Of a stretch of DNA of 64,000 nt, positions 8,302-15,711 are shown one piece after another. Positions within the stretch are counted from its first letter, which is position 1. The number at the start of each line of letters is the position of its first letter. This DNA comes from CAVQGM01 sp963712065. GTDB taxonomy: Bacteria; Actinomycetota; Acidimicrobiia; Acidimicrobiales; Acidimicrobilacustridaceae. The notes under the pieces are model-generated. The model did no database searches. It had not been told where the DNA came from and saw only the letters and a program-made list of their open reading frames with translations. The DNA is taken from the NCBI GenBank assembly GCA_963712065.1, contig CAVQGM010000002.1, positions 992,001-1,056,000 of the forward strand, given 5' to 3'. The position numbers and the translations under genes are program-made.

Positions 8302-9096
8302 CTAGGCGCGGGCGGTGGCCCGTTCGACGACACGGCGCACGAAGCGGGCGAAACCCGCTGCGTCACGGTGATGGGCGTCGTGGGTCGCGCCGTCGATCAC
8401 CACGACCTCGGCGTCGGGGAGCATCGTCGACAGCTCGTCGACGGCGCGCACGTGCCGGACGTCGGACGCCCCACCGCGCCCGAGCACGACCGGTCGCTCG
8501 AGGGCGGCGGCCTCGAACGGGGACTCCCCCCGGATGGCGACCAGGTCGGCGATCAGCGCCGCGCCCTCGGTCCGACGCTGGGCCCTCGTGCCCGCCGGAA
8601 GCCCCTCCCACCGCTCGTCGCCGACGATCCTGCGCATGAACCGCTCGGCGACGTCGGCGGGCGACCCGTCGGGCGGCGGGCCGGGGACGGGCCACCAGGC
8701 AAGCCACGGCAGGGGCGGCTCGAAGGCCCCGACCGAGGACACGCGATCGCCCACCCGTGCCGCCGCCGTCAGGGCGATCACGGCGCCGAGGCTGTGCCCG
8801 ACGACGACGACCGACCCCTCCACGGTGGCGTCGACCACGGCCAGCAGGTCGTCGACCTGATCGTCGATCGAGCCCGAGACACCGGCATCGGCCGACCGAC
8901 CGTAGCCACGTCGGTCGTAGCGCACGGTGGTGAAGGTGTCGAGGTGCCGGCAGACGCCGGCGAACGCGGCCCCACGATCCATCGCGCCGTGCACGAACAC
9001 GATCCCGGGCACCTCGGTGACGCCGGTCGGGTCGCCGCCCGGGCGCGCCACCCGCTTGGTCACGGCGAGGCCGCGGACGAGCGCCGCCGGGGTCAC
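8302..9096 (-). CDS. Alpha/beta hydrolase
   Basis: A 264-residue alpha/beta-hydrolase fold protein. The oxyanion region VFVHGAMDRGAAF is near residue 33, the nucleophile elbow VGHSLGA near residue 100, and the probable catalytic His in GATHDAHHRDA near residue 240. The start GTG at 9096 overlaps the pyruvate kinase stop by four bases (GTGA), so the two are probably coupled. There is no signal peptide. The substrate is unknown; esterase, lactonase or C-C hydrolase activity are all possible. Confidence 0.8.
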   Translation of the reverse strand: MTPAALVRGLAVTKRVARPGGDPTGVTEVPGIVFVHGAMDRGAAFAGVCRHLDTFTTVRYDRRGYGRSADAGVSGSIDDQVDDLLAVVDATVEGSVVVVGHSLGAVIALTAAARVGDRVSSVGAFEPPLPWLAWWPVPGPPPDGSPADVAERFMRRIVGDERWEGLPAGTRAQRRTEGAALIADLVAIRGESPFEAAALERPVVLGRGGASDVRHVRAVDELSTMLPDAEVVVIDGATHDAHHRDAAGFARFVRRVVERATARA

Positions 9097-10526
9097 GGGA
9101 GGTGCATCAGGCGGAGCGTGTCGGTGGCCTGGCCGTCGAAGGCGCCCGACCCGAAGAGGACGGCCACCAGGTCACCGGGGCGGAGCTCGCCGTTGCGGAG
9201 TGCGGTCTCCAGCGCCTCGGGGATCATGTCCTCGGGGGAACCGGTACCGGAGAGGTGGTAGGGCGTGGACCCCCACGACATGCTCAGCTGCCGCACGGTG
9301 CGCTCGTTGGTGCTGAACCCGAGGATGCGTGCCTGGGGCCGGAAGCGGGCGATCGACCGCACGGTGAACCCGGAGCGCGAGAGGCACACGATGGCGTTGG
9401 CGCCGGTGGCCGCCGCCGCCCGGTGCGCGGCGCTGGTCATGGCGTTGGTGATGGCGTCCTCGGGATCCTTGGGTGGGGGCATCCGCAGCGTCTGCAGCTG
9501 GTGGGCCCACCCGTCGTAGTCGAACTCGTCGTCGGCCCGCTCGGCGATCCGCGCCATGGTGGCCACGGCGTGGACCGGATCGACGCCGATGGCGGTCTCG
9601 CCCGAGAGCATGAGGGCGCTCGACCCGTCGAACACGGCGTTGGCGACGTCGGAGGCCTCGGCCCGGGTCGGGGTCGGCGCGTTGACCATGGACTCGAGCA
9701 TCTGGGTCGCGGTGATGGCCGGGCGACCCAGGGCGATGCAGCGGTGGATGATCTCCTTCTGGAGGTGGGGCAGCTCCTCGATGGGGAACTCCGACCCGAG
9801 GTCGCCACGGGCCACCATGACCGCGCCGGCCGCCTCGATGATGCCCTCGAGGTTGTCGACCGCCGCCCGGGTCTCGATCTTGGCCACGACGAGCGGGCCG
9901 CGGGGATGGGGCTCGGTGCCGATGCGGCGCACGTCGTGGGCGGAGCGGACGAACGACAGCGCGACCATGTCGACACCCACCTCGACGAAGGCGTCGAGGA
10001 GGCGCAGGTCCTCGGGCGTCGGGGTGGTGAGCCGCAACCGGTCGGACGGGATGTGGATGCCGGGGCGGCCCTTGATGACCCCGCCGTGGATCACCTGCAC
10101 CTCGATGTGGTCGCCGGCCCGGCCGAGGGACTCGACCACGACGGCACCGTCGCCGAAGGCCAGGGTGTCGCCCTGGTGCACGTCGGACAGGAGTGGCTCG
10201 TAGTCGACCTCGATGACCTCGCTCGTGCTCGGCCCCGGGCCGGGGGTCAGCCGGAAGCGCTGCCCCTCGACGAGGTTCATCCCCTCGTCGGGCACGGCGC
10301 CGGCCCGGACCTTGGGGCCGGGGAGGTCGACGAGGACGCCCACGGTGCGACCGAAGTCGGCGGCGGCGCGGCGGATGCGGTGGTAGCGAGCCAGCGCCTG
10401 CTCGAGCGGTTCGTGGGCGAGCCCGATGCGGGCGACGTCCATCCCCGCCTCGATCATCGACTTGAGGACCGGCTCGGAATCCGACGTGGGTCCGACCGTG
10501 GCGATGATCTTCGTGCGCCGTGCCAT
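9093..10526 (-). CDS. pyk: Pyruvate kinase
   Basis: A 477-residue pyruvate kinase that transfers phosphate from phosphoenolpyruvate to ADP in the last step of glycolysis. The sequence starts RRTKIIATVGPTSDS, has the B-domain entry GPKVRAG, the active-site region VDMVALSFVRSAHDV, GAVMVARGDLGSEFP, the ITATQMLESM motif and TRAEASDVANAVFDG, and a C-terminal regulatory domain. Length and order match the bacterial enzyme. On the minus strand TAGCGT ends 6 bases before the ATG at 10526, so the mRNA may be nearly leaderless. Only 37 bp separate it from the divergent phosphatase gene. Confidence 0.95.
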   Translation of the reverse strand: MARRTKIIATVGPTSDSEPVLKSMIEAGMDVARIGLAHEPLEQALARYHRIRRAAADFGRTVGVLVDLPGPKVRAGAVPDEGMNLVEGQRFRLTPGPGPSTSEVIEVDYEPLLSDVHQGDTLAFGDGAVVVESLGRAGDHIEVQVIHGGVIKGRPGIHIPSDRLRLTTPTPEDLRLLDAFVEVGVDMVALSFVRSAHDVRRIGTEPHPRGPLVVAKIETRAAVDNLEGIIEAAGAVMVARGDLGSEFPIEELPHLQKEIIHRCIALGRPAITATQMLESMVNAPTPTRAEASDVANAVFDGSSALMLSGETAIGVDPVHAVATMARIAERADDEFDYDGWAHQLQTLRMPPPKDPEDAITNAMTSAAHRAAAATGANAIVCLSRSGFTVRSIARFRPQARILGFSTNERTVRQLSMSWGSTPYHLSGTGSPEDMIPEALETALRNGELRPGDLVAVLFGSGAFDGQATDTLRLMHLP

Positions 10527-10532
10527 CGCTCC

Positions 10533-10552
10533 ACGCTACAAGGGCCTACGCT
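10533..10552. promoter_or_regulatory. Compact divergent promoters for pyk and the phosphatase gene
   Basis: In a 37-bp spacer there are two TANNNT boxes: TAGCGT on the minus strand (10538 to 10533), 6 bases before the pyk ATG, and TACGCT on the plus strand at 10547-10552, 11 bases before the ATG at 10564. With so little room, the -35 region of each promoter must lie within the other gene. Confidence 0.4.
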
Positions 10553-10563
10553 CGCGCCTCGCC

Positions 10564-11151
10564 ATGGAGCTCCTCCTCGTGCGCCACGCGCGCCCCCACC
10601 GCATCGAGCTCGTCGACGGCGTCGCCGACCCCGGGCTCGACGAGGTCGGTGTCGACCAGGCCAACCGACTCGCGGACTGGCTCGCCGGCGAACCATCCGT
10701 TCATGCCGTGTACACGAGCCCGTTGCGGAGGGCCCGCGAGACGGCGATGCCCATCGTCGACGCCCTCGGGCTCACGCTCCGGGTGGACGACGGCGTGAGC
10801 GAGTGGGACGCCGACGCCTCGTCTTACATCCCGGTCGAGGAGCTCAAGGCCGACGCCCACCCGGCCTGGGAGGCCATGCGCGATGAGCGCTGGGACGATC
10901 TCGGCGTCGACGCCGTCGGGTTCGTGGGCCGGGTGGTCGGCGCCGTCGACGCCATCGCCGCCGCCCACGCCGGAGAGCGGGTCGCGGTGGTGTGCCACGC
11001 CGGCGTCGTCAACGCCTACACCGCAGCGGTGCTCGGCCTCGAACGACTGCTGTGGTTCGAGCCGATGTACACCTCGATCACCCGGGTGCTCGTGAACCGG
11101 GACGGGCGCCGCAGCGTCTTCACGCTCAACGAGCACGCCCACCTGCGCTGA
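10564..11151 (+). CDS. Histidine phosphatase superfamily (phosphoglycerate-mutase-like) protein
   Basis: A 195-residue member of the histidine phosphatase clan. The catalytic RHG-type motif is LVRHARP at residues 5-11, with TSPLRRARETA near residue 52 and the second catalytic His in VVCHAGVVNA near residue 145. These enzymes form a phosphohistidine at the first His. The RHA instead of RHG variation is common in actinobacterial members; the substrate is unknown. The first ATG of the conserved sequence, 10564, is used as start. It is convergent with the acyl-CoA dehydrogenase gene, whose stop lies three bases away. Confidence 0.85.
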   Translation: MELLLVRHARPHRIELVDGVADPGLDEVGVDQANRLADWLAGEPSVHAVYTSPLRRARETAMPIVDALGLTLRVDDGVSEWDADASSYIPVEELKADAHPAWEAMRDERWDDLGVDAVGFVGRVVGAVDAIAAAHAGERVAVVCHAGVVNAYTAAVLGLERLLWFEPMYTSITRVLVNRDGRRSVFTLNEHAHLR

Positions 11152-11154
11152 GGG

Positions 11155-12354
11155 TCAGCGAGGGACGTCCTTCCACGGCAGGTCCTTGTCGACCCGCACG
11201 TCACCGGGCAGTCCGAGCACCCGCTCCCCGAGGATGTTCTTCATGACCTCGGTGGTGCCACCCTCGATCGAGTTGGCGCGCATCCGCAGGAACGCCTTCT
11301 GGGGGCAGTCCCAGCTGAGCGCGGAGGCGGGTCGGACCATCTCGTAGCTCGTGTAGAGCATCCCCTCGGCGCCGAGCATGTCGACGGACAGCTCCATGAC
11401 CTTCTTGTTGAGCTCGGCCGACATGATCTTGCCGACCGACCCCTCCGGGCCGGGCGTCCCCTTCGAACGCAGCTGCGACGCCCGGATGTTCGTGAGCCGG
11501 AGCACCTCGGCTCGGATCCAGAGGTCGCTGAGCCGGTCGCGCACCACGGGGTCGTGGCGATCGGTGGCGTGCCAGGCCCGCAGGGCCTCCCGGATGATGC
11601 CCGAGCCGCGGGCGGGCTGGATGGCGCCTCCGATCGCGACCCGCTCGTTCATCAGGGTGGTCAGGGCGACCCGCCAGCCGTCGCCTACGTCGCCGAGCCG
11701 CTCCGCGTCGGGGACCCGGAGGTCGCTGAAGAAGACCTCGTTGAACTCGGCCTCGCCGGTCATCTGGCGGAGGGGCCGCACCTCGACGCCGGGGGCGTGC
11801 ATGTCGACCACGAAGTAGGTCATGCCCCGGTGCTTGGGCTGGTCGGGATCGGTGCGGGCGATCAGCATGCCCCACCTCGCCAGGTGGGCCAGCGTCGTCC
11901 ACACCTTCTGGCCGTTCACGATCCACTCGTCGCCGTCACGCACGGCCGTGGTCGACAGAGAGGCGACGTCGGAGCCGGCGCCGGGCTCGCTGAACATCTG
12001 GCACCAGATCTCCTCGCCGGTGAACAGCGGCCGGAGGTAGCGGGCCTTCTGCTGGTCGCTGCCGTGGCTCACGACGGTGGGCGCGCCCATGCCGTGACCG
12101 ATCGGGTTGCGGCCGTAGGGCATCGGCGCGCCGTCCCGGCCCAGCCGCTCGTTCACGACCTTCTGGAGCTTGGGGCTCAGCCCGAGGCCGCCCTCGCCCT
12201 CGGGGAACTGGACCCACGCCAGGCCGGCGTCGAACTGGGCGCCGAGGAAGTCGACGGCCCCGGTGGAGGCCGGCGGGTAGGCCTCCACCAGGGCGTCGCA
12301 GCGATCGGCGACGAGCTGCTCGTCGCGGTCCACCCGCGTCTGCGTGTCGGTCAC
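11155..12354 (-). CDS. Acyl-CoA dehydrogenase family protein (FadE-like)
   Basis: A 399-residue FAD-dependent acyl-CoA dehydrogenase, which forms the 2,3-double bond of acyl-CoA thioesters. The FAD/substrate loop CQMFSEPGAGSDVASLST is near residues 117-135, a WTTLAHLARWGMLIARTD block follows, and the C-terminus has SIEGGTTEVMKNILGERVLGLP. The usual catalytic Glu position cannot be assigned with certainty from sequence alone; many actinobacterial members act as alpha2beta2 pairs on sterol side chains. Start GTG 12354 is chosen for family length. Two inverted repeats lie in the 52-bp region before it. Confidence 0.88.
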   Translation of the reverse strand: MTDTQTRVDRDEQLVADRCDALVEAYPPASTGAVDFLGAQFDAGLAWVQFPEGEGGLGLSPKLQKVVNERLGRDGAPMPYGRNPIGHGMGAPTVVSHGSDQQKARYLRPLFTGEEIWCQMFSEPGAGSDVASLSTTAVRDGDEWIVNGQKVWTTLAHLARWGMLIARTDPDQPKHRGMTYFVVDMHAPGVEVRPLRQMTGEAEFNEVFFSDLRVPDAERLGDVGDGWRVALTTLMNERVAIGGAIQPARGSGIIREALRAWHATDRHDPVVRDRLSDLWIRAEVLRLTNIRASQLRSKGTPGPEGSVGKIMSAELNKKVMELSVDMLGAEGMLYTSYEMVRPASALSWDCPQKAFLRMRANSIEGGTTEVMKNILGERVLGLPGDVRVDKDLPWKDVPR

Positions 12355-12373
12355 GTACCCCTCCGGTGGACGT

Positions 12374-12405
12374 CGGACGTGCGTCCGAGTTCGCTCGACC
12401 GGTCG
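12374..12405. promoter_or_regulatory. Two inverted repeats ahead of the acyl-CoA dehydrogenase gene
   Basis: CGGACG-TG-CGTCCG at 12374-12387 and the palindrome CGACCGGTCG at 12396-12405 lie 20-51 bases upstream of the start codon, between it and the preceding gene. Perfect short palindromes of this kind are typical TetR-family operators near fatty-acid genes; the regulator is not in the immediate neighbourhood. Confidence 0.4.
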
Positions 12406-12406
12406 G

Positions 12407-12844
12407 TCAAGACCCTTCGCCCAGTGTGGCCGGTGGCGCCTCGCGGGTCCAGATCGTCGTCGTCGACGGTGCCTTGCCGTCGAGGGCCCGCAGCAGCTCG
12501 CGGCTGTCGAAGCCGGGGAGCGACGGGAGGAGCTCCGCCACGCCGCTCGACTCCAGGCGGTCGAGGGGAACGAGGGCGCCTCGCTCGGCGTCGCCGACCA
12601 GCATCATCACCCCACCGGACGAGGCGTGGGGCCCCTGGCGGGCGAGGACGATGTCGATCTCGGTCACCTCGGGCCAGTCGACCTGCTCGACCCGGCCGTC
12701 GGCCAGCGCGCGACGGACACCGATCCCGTCCACGTGCAGCTCCACGGTGGCGGCCCGCAGCTCACTGCGCCGACGCTCGTTCCGCAGCACGGCGAGCAGG
12801 ATCACCACCGGGGCCATGAGGAGCAGCGCCCACAGCCAGGCCAC
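12407..12844 (-). CDS. Small membrane-anchored protein of unknown function
   Basis: A 145-residue protein with one N-terminal transmembrane helix (about residues 2-19, WLWALLLMAPVVILLAVL) followed by a cytosolic domain that resembles the PH-like fold of actinobacterial membrane proteins: strands around ELRAATVELHVDGIGVRR, a WPEVTEIDIV segment, and PGFDSRELLRALDG near the end. I do not recognise a named family with certainty. GTG 12844 follows the flavin reductase stop by one base, and GGAGG lies 7-11 bases upstream, so the two genes are co-translated. Confidence 0.6.
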   Translation of the reverse strand: MAWLWALLLMAPVVILLAVLRNERRRSELRAATVELHVDGIGVRRALADGRVEQVDWPEVTEIDIVLARQGPHASSGGVMMLVGDAERGALVPLDRLESSGVAELLPSLPGFDSRELLRALDGKAPSTTTIWTREAPPATLGEGS

Positions 12845-12845
12845 G

Positions 12846-13490
12846 TCAATCCTCCGGGCCGTGGTCGCGGGTGGGCGCAGGCTCGTCGAGCCCCTCGATG
12901 TGCACGCCGTCGAGGCCGGCCACCTCGGCCAGCCGGGCCAGCAGCATGTCTCGCACCGATCCCCCCGGCTCACGCGCCTTGTCGCCGGTGACCCGCCAGC
13001 CCAGACGGGACGAGTAGAGCAGCGGCGGCTCGCGCAGGCGTCCTTCCCCGACCTCGACGACCCGGGCGAAGAACAGCTCGTGGTCGAGCTCGATCGCCGG
13101 GTGGCCGTCGTGGCCACCGAGGCCGTGGAGGCGGTCGATGACCTCGCAGTGCAGCCAGGCGATGGCGCCGGGCACGACGGGGTGACCACGCTCGACGCTC
13201 AGGTACTCGGGGGCGATGTAGCGGAACCGCCGGCCGGGGTAGGAGAAGTACTGGCCCGCGTCGACCTGGTCCCCGGCCAGGATCGACACCGTGAACGCAC
13301 CGGAAGAGGCGATGAGGGCGTGGGTGTCGTGCTTGGGCGAGACCGAGGCCATCAGGATCGGCTCCTCGAACGACACCTGGCAGACCCAGTGCGAGCAGTA
13401 GGCCCGCGTGAGGTCGCCGTCGGTCGCGGCCACGACCTGGACGCCCTTCATCATCTGGCCGAGGCAGCGCTTGACGTCCCGGTCGATCAC
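12846..13490 (-). CDS. Flavin reductase-like protein (FMN-binding split barrel)
   Basis: A 214-residue flavin reductase-domain protein. The N-terminal two thirds carry the split-barrel pattern: VQVVAATDGDLTRAYCSHWVCQVSF, PILMASVSPKHDTHALI, FTVSILAGDQ and a C-terminal-side HCEVIDRLHGLGGH. Such proteins bind FMN and either supply reduced flavin to partner oxygenases or act as flavin-dependent enzymes by themselves. The GTG at 13490 is taken as start because a TACGGT box on the minus strand (13503 to 13498) ends exactly 7 bases before it. No partner oxygenase lies next to it. Confidence 0.75.
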   Translation of the reverse strand: MIDRDVKRCLGQMMKGVQVVAATDGDLTRAYCSHWVCQVSFEEPILMASVSPKHDTHALIASSGAFTVSILAGDQVDAGQYFSYPGRRFRYIAPEYLSVERGHPVVPGAIAWLHCEVIDRLHGLGGHDGHPAIELDHELFFARVVEVGEGRLREPPLLYSSRLGWRVTGDKAREPGGSVRDMLLARLAEVAGLDGVHIEGLDEPAPTRDHGPED

Positions 13491-13497
13491 GGTCGAG

Positions 13498-13503
13498 ACC
13501 GTA
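13498..13503 (-). promoter_or_regulatory. -10 box of the flavin reductase gene (leaderless)
   Basis: TACGGT on the minus strand ends 7 bases before the GTG at 13490, so transcription should start at or next to the start codon. No -35 box is recognisable. Confidence 0.45.
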
Positions 13504-13555
13504 CCGCCCACCGAGGTGGGCCCACCCCCTCGGGGCCCGAGCCGGGAGCGTCGGG

Positions 13556-14341
13556 CTAGTTCAGACGGGCCCGGAGGCGACCGGCGTCGCGTGCGTACTG
13601 CTCGCCGAGGGCGCCGCCGAGCTGGGACCCGAGCTCCTCGAGCTCGGTCGCCGCCCCCACGAAGTCCCCGGCTGCAGCCAAGGCCGATCCGAGCTCGGCG
13701 CGCTCCTCCAGGGGCACGCCCGGCACCGCGGTGCGGAGCCGGAGGACCCACACGAGCGAGGCGTGGTCGCCGACGGCGGCGAACACGGCCCGGAGGTTGG
13801 CCAGCATGCGGGCGAGGATCGAGTGGGCGCCGACGGGCTCGAGGTACGCGTCGTGGAACGCGACCTCGTCGCCCTGCACGGCGCGGAACGCCCGCCGGCA
13901 TCCCTCGCGGTCGAGCAGGGCACCACCGGCGAACGGGTCGACGAACACCTGCCGGTCGACGCGGTCGCGCAGCAGGAAGTGGCCGGGCATGCCGACGCCG
14001 TCGAGCGGCACGCCGACCCGTCGACCCACCGACAAGGTGAGCACGGCGAGCGAGATCGGGATGCCCCGCCGACGCTCGATGACCTGGTGCAGGTAGGAGT
14101 TGCGGGGGTCGTAGTAGCGGCTGCGGTCGCCGGCGAACCCGAGGTCGACGAACAGGTGGCGCACGAGACCGTCGAGGGTGGGTGCCGGACAGCCGGCGGC
14201 GAGGTCGTCGATGCGGGTGAGCGCGCGGTCGACGTGGAGGTCGCCGTCGGCGTGGGCGGCGATCAGCAGCGCGGCCAGGTCGAGGGGCAGCTCGGGCTCC
14301 GGACGAGCCATGAGCTCGACGAAGTGCTCGGTCGCCTCCAC
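13556..14341 (-). CDS. SirB1 / transglutaminase-like family protein
   Basis: A 261-residue protein of the SirB1 (transglutaminase-like, tetratricopeptide-tail) family, usually of unknown role. Conserved marks are YYDPRNSYLHQVIERRRGIPISLAVL, GVPLDGVGMPGHFLLRD and VFVDPFAGGALLDREGC, which in the transglutaminase fold surround the active-site region; the final 80 residues form helical repeats. Start GTG 14341 is chosen because TACCCT on the minus strand ends 7 bases before it. The stop codon lies 56 bases upstream of the divergently numbered flavin reductase promoter, on the same strand. Confidence 0.75.
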   Translation of the reverse strand: MEATEHFVELMARPEPELPLDLAALLIAAHADGDLHVDRALTRIDDLAAGCPAPTLDGLVRHLFVDLGFAGDRSRYYDPRNSYLHQVIERRRGIPISLAVLTLSVGRRVGVPLDGVGMPGHFLLRDRVDRQVFVDPFAGGALLDREGCRRAFRAVQGDEVAFHDAYLEPVGAHSILARMLANLRAVFAAVGDHASLVWVLRLRTAVPGVPLEERAELGSALAAAGDFVGAATELEELGSQLGGALGEQYARDAGRLRARLN

Positions 14342-14348
14342 CGGCGGC

Positions 14349-14354
14349 AGGGTA
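14349..14354 (-). promoter_or_regulatory. -10 box of the SirB1-like gene (leaderless)
   Basis: TACCCT on the minus strand ends 7 bases before GTG 14341. It lies only 25 bases past the terminator hairpin of the upstream secreted-protein gene. Confidence 0.45.
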
Positions 14355-14378
14355 CCCGTCGGGTCTCCGGACGCGACG

Positions 14379-14402
14379 GGGCCCGCCCCGAGGGGCGGGC
14401 CC
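14379..14402 (-). terminator. Strong stem-loop downstream of the first secreted-protein gene
   Basis: A perfect 11-bp stem, GGGCCCGCCCC at 14379-14389 and GGGGCGGGCCC at 14392-14402, with a two-base GA loop, 25 bases after the gene's stop codon. No U tract follows, so if it terminates it does so as a GC-rich hairpin. The same hairpin sits at the same distance behind the paralogous gene. Confidence 0.55.
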
Positions 14403-14426
14403 GAACGCATCGCGGAGCTGCGGGTG

Positions 14427-14930
14427 TCAGCCGGTGAACGTGGGGGCGGCGCGCACCGCGCCGGCGGCCGCCGCCGCCGTGGTCGTGGGCGCCACCGTGG
14501 TCGCCGCCTCCGCGTCGAACGTGTTGACGATCTCGGCGTCGAACAGGGTCGGGTCGGTGATGTCGACCTCGACCGGACCGGAGCTCGAGTCGGCACCGCC
14601 GTCGTCGACCTCGGTGATCGTGCACGTGGCCTCGGAGAAGAACACGAAGTCCTCCGAGCCACCCTCCGCGCCGAAGGTGATGTCCTCGTCGTAGACCACC
14701 TCGAGGATCTCACCGGCCGGCTCGAGGCCGACCTCGGTGCCGTTCGTGGTCCCGCCCTCACAGAAGACGTTGATGACGAACTCGGCGTCGGCCGGCGCCG
14801 TGCCCTCCACCGTCTTGGTCACGGTCAGCGTGGCGGTTTCCCGTCCCGCATCTGCCGGCAACGCGAACAGCACGGCGCCCACGGTGAGCGCCGAGGCGGC
14901 CGCACCGGCGGCCATCCACTTCTTGATCAT
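14427..14930 (-). CDS. Small secreted protein, DUF5979-like, copy 1
   Basis: A 167-residue exported protein with a Sec signal peptide (MIKKWMAAGAAASALTVGAV, cleavage probably after PADA near residue 28). The mature part begins TLTVTKTVEGTAPADAEFVI and has two Cys (NVFC and ATCTITEV) in a short beta-rich domain of the DUF5979 type seen in actinobacterial surface proteins, then an Ala/Thr linker and the tail RAAPTFTG. GGAGGAAA lies six bases before the ATG. It is followed 130 bp upstream on the same strand by a close paralogue. No sortase-type hydrophobic anchor is present. Role unknown; a surface or matrix protein is likely. Confidence 0.75.
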   Translation of the reverse strand: MIKKWMAAGAAASALTVGAVLFALPADAGRETATLTVTKTVEGTAPADAEFVINVFCEGGTTNGTEVGLEPAGEILEVVYDEDITFGAEGGSEDFVFFSEATCTITEVDDGGADSSSGPVEVDITDPTLFDAEIVNTFDAEAATTVAPTTTAAAAAGAVRAAPTFTG

Positions 14931-15011
14931 CTGCTTTCCTCCCAGTCCGGAACCGCCACAACGTAGCCGGCGGCGGTCGCCTCATCGGCCATCCCCTGGC
15001 CCGGGCGCGAC

Positions 15012-15037
15012 CGGGCCCGCCCCGAGGGGCGGGCCCG
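15012..15037 (-). terminator. Strong stem-loop downstream of the second secreted-protein gene
   Basis: A 12-bp stem (15012-15023 pairs with 15026-15037) with the same 11-base arms GGGCCCGCCCC and GGGGCGGGCCC and GA loop as the hairpin at 14379-14402, and the same 25-base distance from the gene's stop. The unit gene plus terminator has therefore been duplicated as a whole. Confidence 0.55.
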
Positions 15038-15060
15038 CGCGCACGGCCGAGCTGCTGGTG

Positions 15061-15558
15061 TCAGCCGGTGAACGTGGGGGCGGCGCGCACCGCGCCGGCG
15101 GCGGCCGCCGCCGTGGTCGGCGTGGGCGCCACCGTCGTCGCCGCCTCCGCGTCGAACGTGTTGACGATCTCGGCGTCGAACAGCTCCGGGCCGCTGATGT
15201 CGACCTCGACCGGACCGGAGCTCGAGTCGGCACCGCCGTCGTCGACCTCGGTGATCGTGCACGTGGCGAAGTCGAAGAAGTCGAAGTCCTCCGAGCCTCC
15301 CTCGGGGCCGAAGGTGATGTCCTCGTCGTAGACGATGCCGTCGAGGCCCAGCGGCTCGAGCTCCGGAACCGTGTCCACGGGGATGCCGTCGGTGCAGAAG
15401 ACGTTGATGACGAACTCGGCGTCGGCCGGAGCGACACCCTCGACCGTCTTGGTCACGGTGAGCGTGGCCTGTCCCTTGCCGGCAGCGGCGGGCAGCACCC
15501 ACGCCGCCCCCACCAGGGCGGACGCGGCCGCACCGGCGACCACGAGCTTCTTGAGCAT
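15061..15558 (-). CDS. Small secreted protein, DUF5979-like, copy 2
   Basis: A 165-residue paralogue of the neighbouring gene, with a signal peptide (MLKKLVVAGAAASALVGAAW, cleavage near PAAA), the same TLTVTKTVEGVAPADAEFVI opening, two Cys in equivalent positions, an acidic D/E-rich middle and the identical tail GAVRAAPTFTG. The main differences are in the loop after the first Cys and an inserted proline-threonine in the linker. GAGGAGG lies 7 bases before the ATG at 15558. The paralogues are likely tandem duplicates that are still closely similar. No anchor helix follows the tail. Confidence 0.75.
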   Translation of the reverse strand: MLKKLVVAGAAASALVGAAWVLPAAAGKGQATLTVTKTVEGVAPADAEFVINVFCTDGIPVDTVPELEPLGLDGIVYDEDITFGPEGGSEDFDFFDFATCTITEVDDGGADSSSGPVEVDISGPELFDAEIVNTFDAEAATTVAPTPTTAAAAAGAVRAAPTFTG

Positions 15559-15585
15559 TCGAGACCTCCTCAGGTTCCAGTGGCG

Positions 15586-15601
15586 GTCCACGCTAGTGGA
15601 C
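15586..15601. promoter_or_regulatory. Palindrome over the likely -10 box of secreted-protein copy 2
   Basis: GTCCAC-GCTA-GTGGAC is a perfect 6-4-6 inverted repeat. On the minus strand it contains TAGCGT, a fitting -10 box for the gene starting at 15558, so a protein bound here could block or assist transcription. Confidence 0.35.
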
Positions 15602-15658
15602 CGCGCCCCTCGGCGGGGCGAACTACGTTTCCGCCGACGGCCGCGCCGAGGGGCGCGG
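15601..15658. repeat. 14-bp perfect inverted repeat with 30-bp spacer
   Basis: CCGCGCCCCTCGGC at 15601-15614 returns as its exact complement at 15645-15658. The spacer holds TACGTT (15624-15629), which could be the -10 box for the acyl-CoA synthetase gene. Read as RNA it would make a 14-bp stem with a large loop in the 5' region of that gene, or a bidirectional terminator between the divergent genes. Confidence 0.6.
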
Positions 15659-15711
15659 TGCCCGTCACCAACGATCTGCCGACCACCGACGCCGTCGAGA
15701 GAGGGAGCCCC

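Noticed and set aside
15658..15660. GTG 15658 as start of the acyl-CoA synthetase
   Set aside because: It lies at the end of the inverted repeat; GTG 15712 has a good ribosome site and gives the usual N-terminus.
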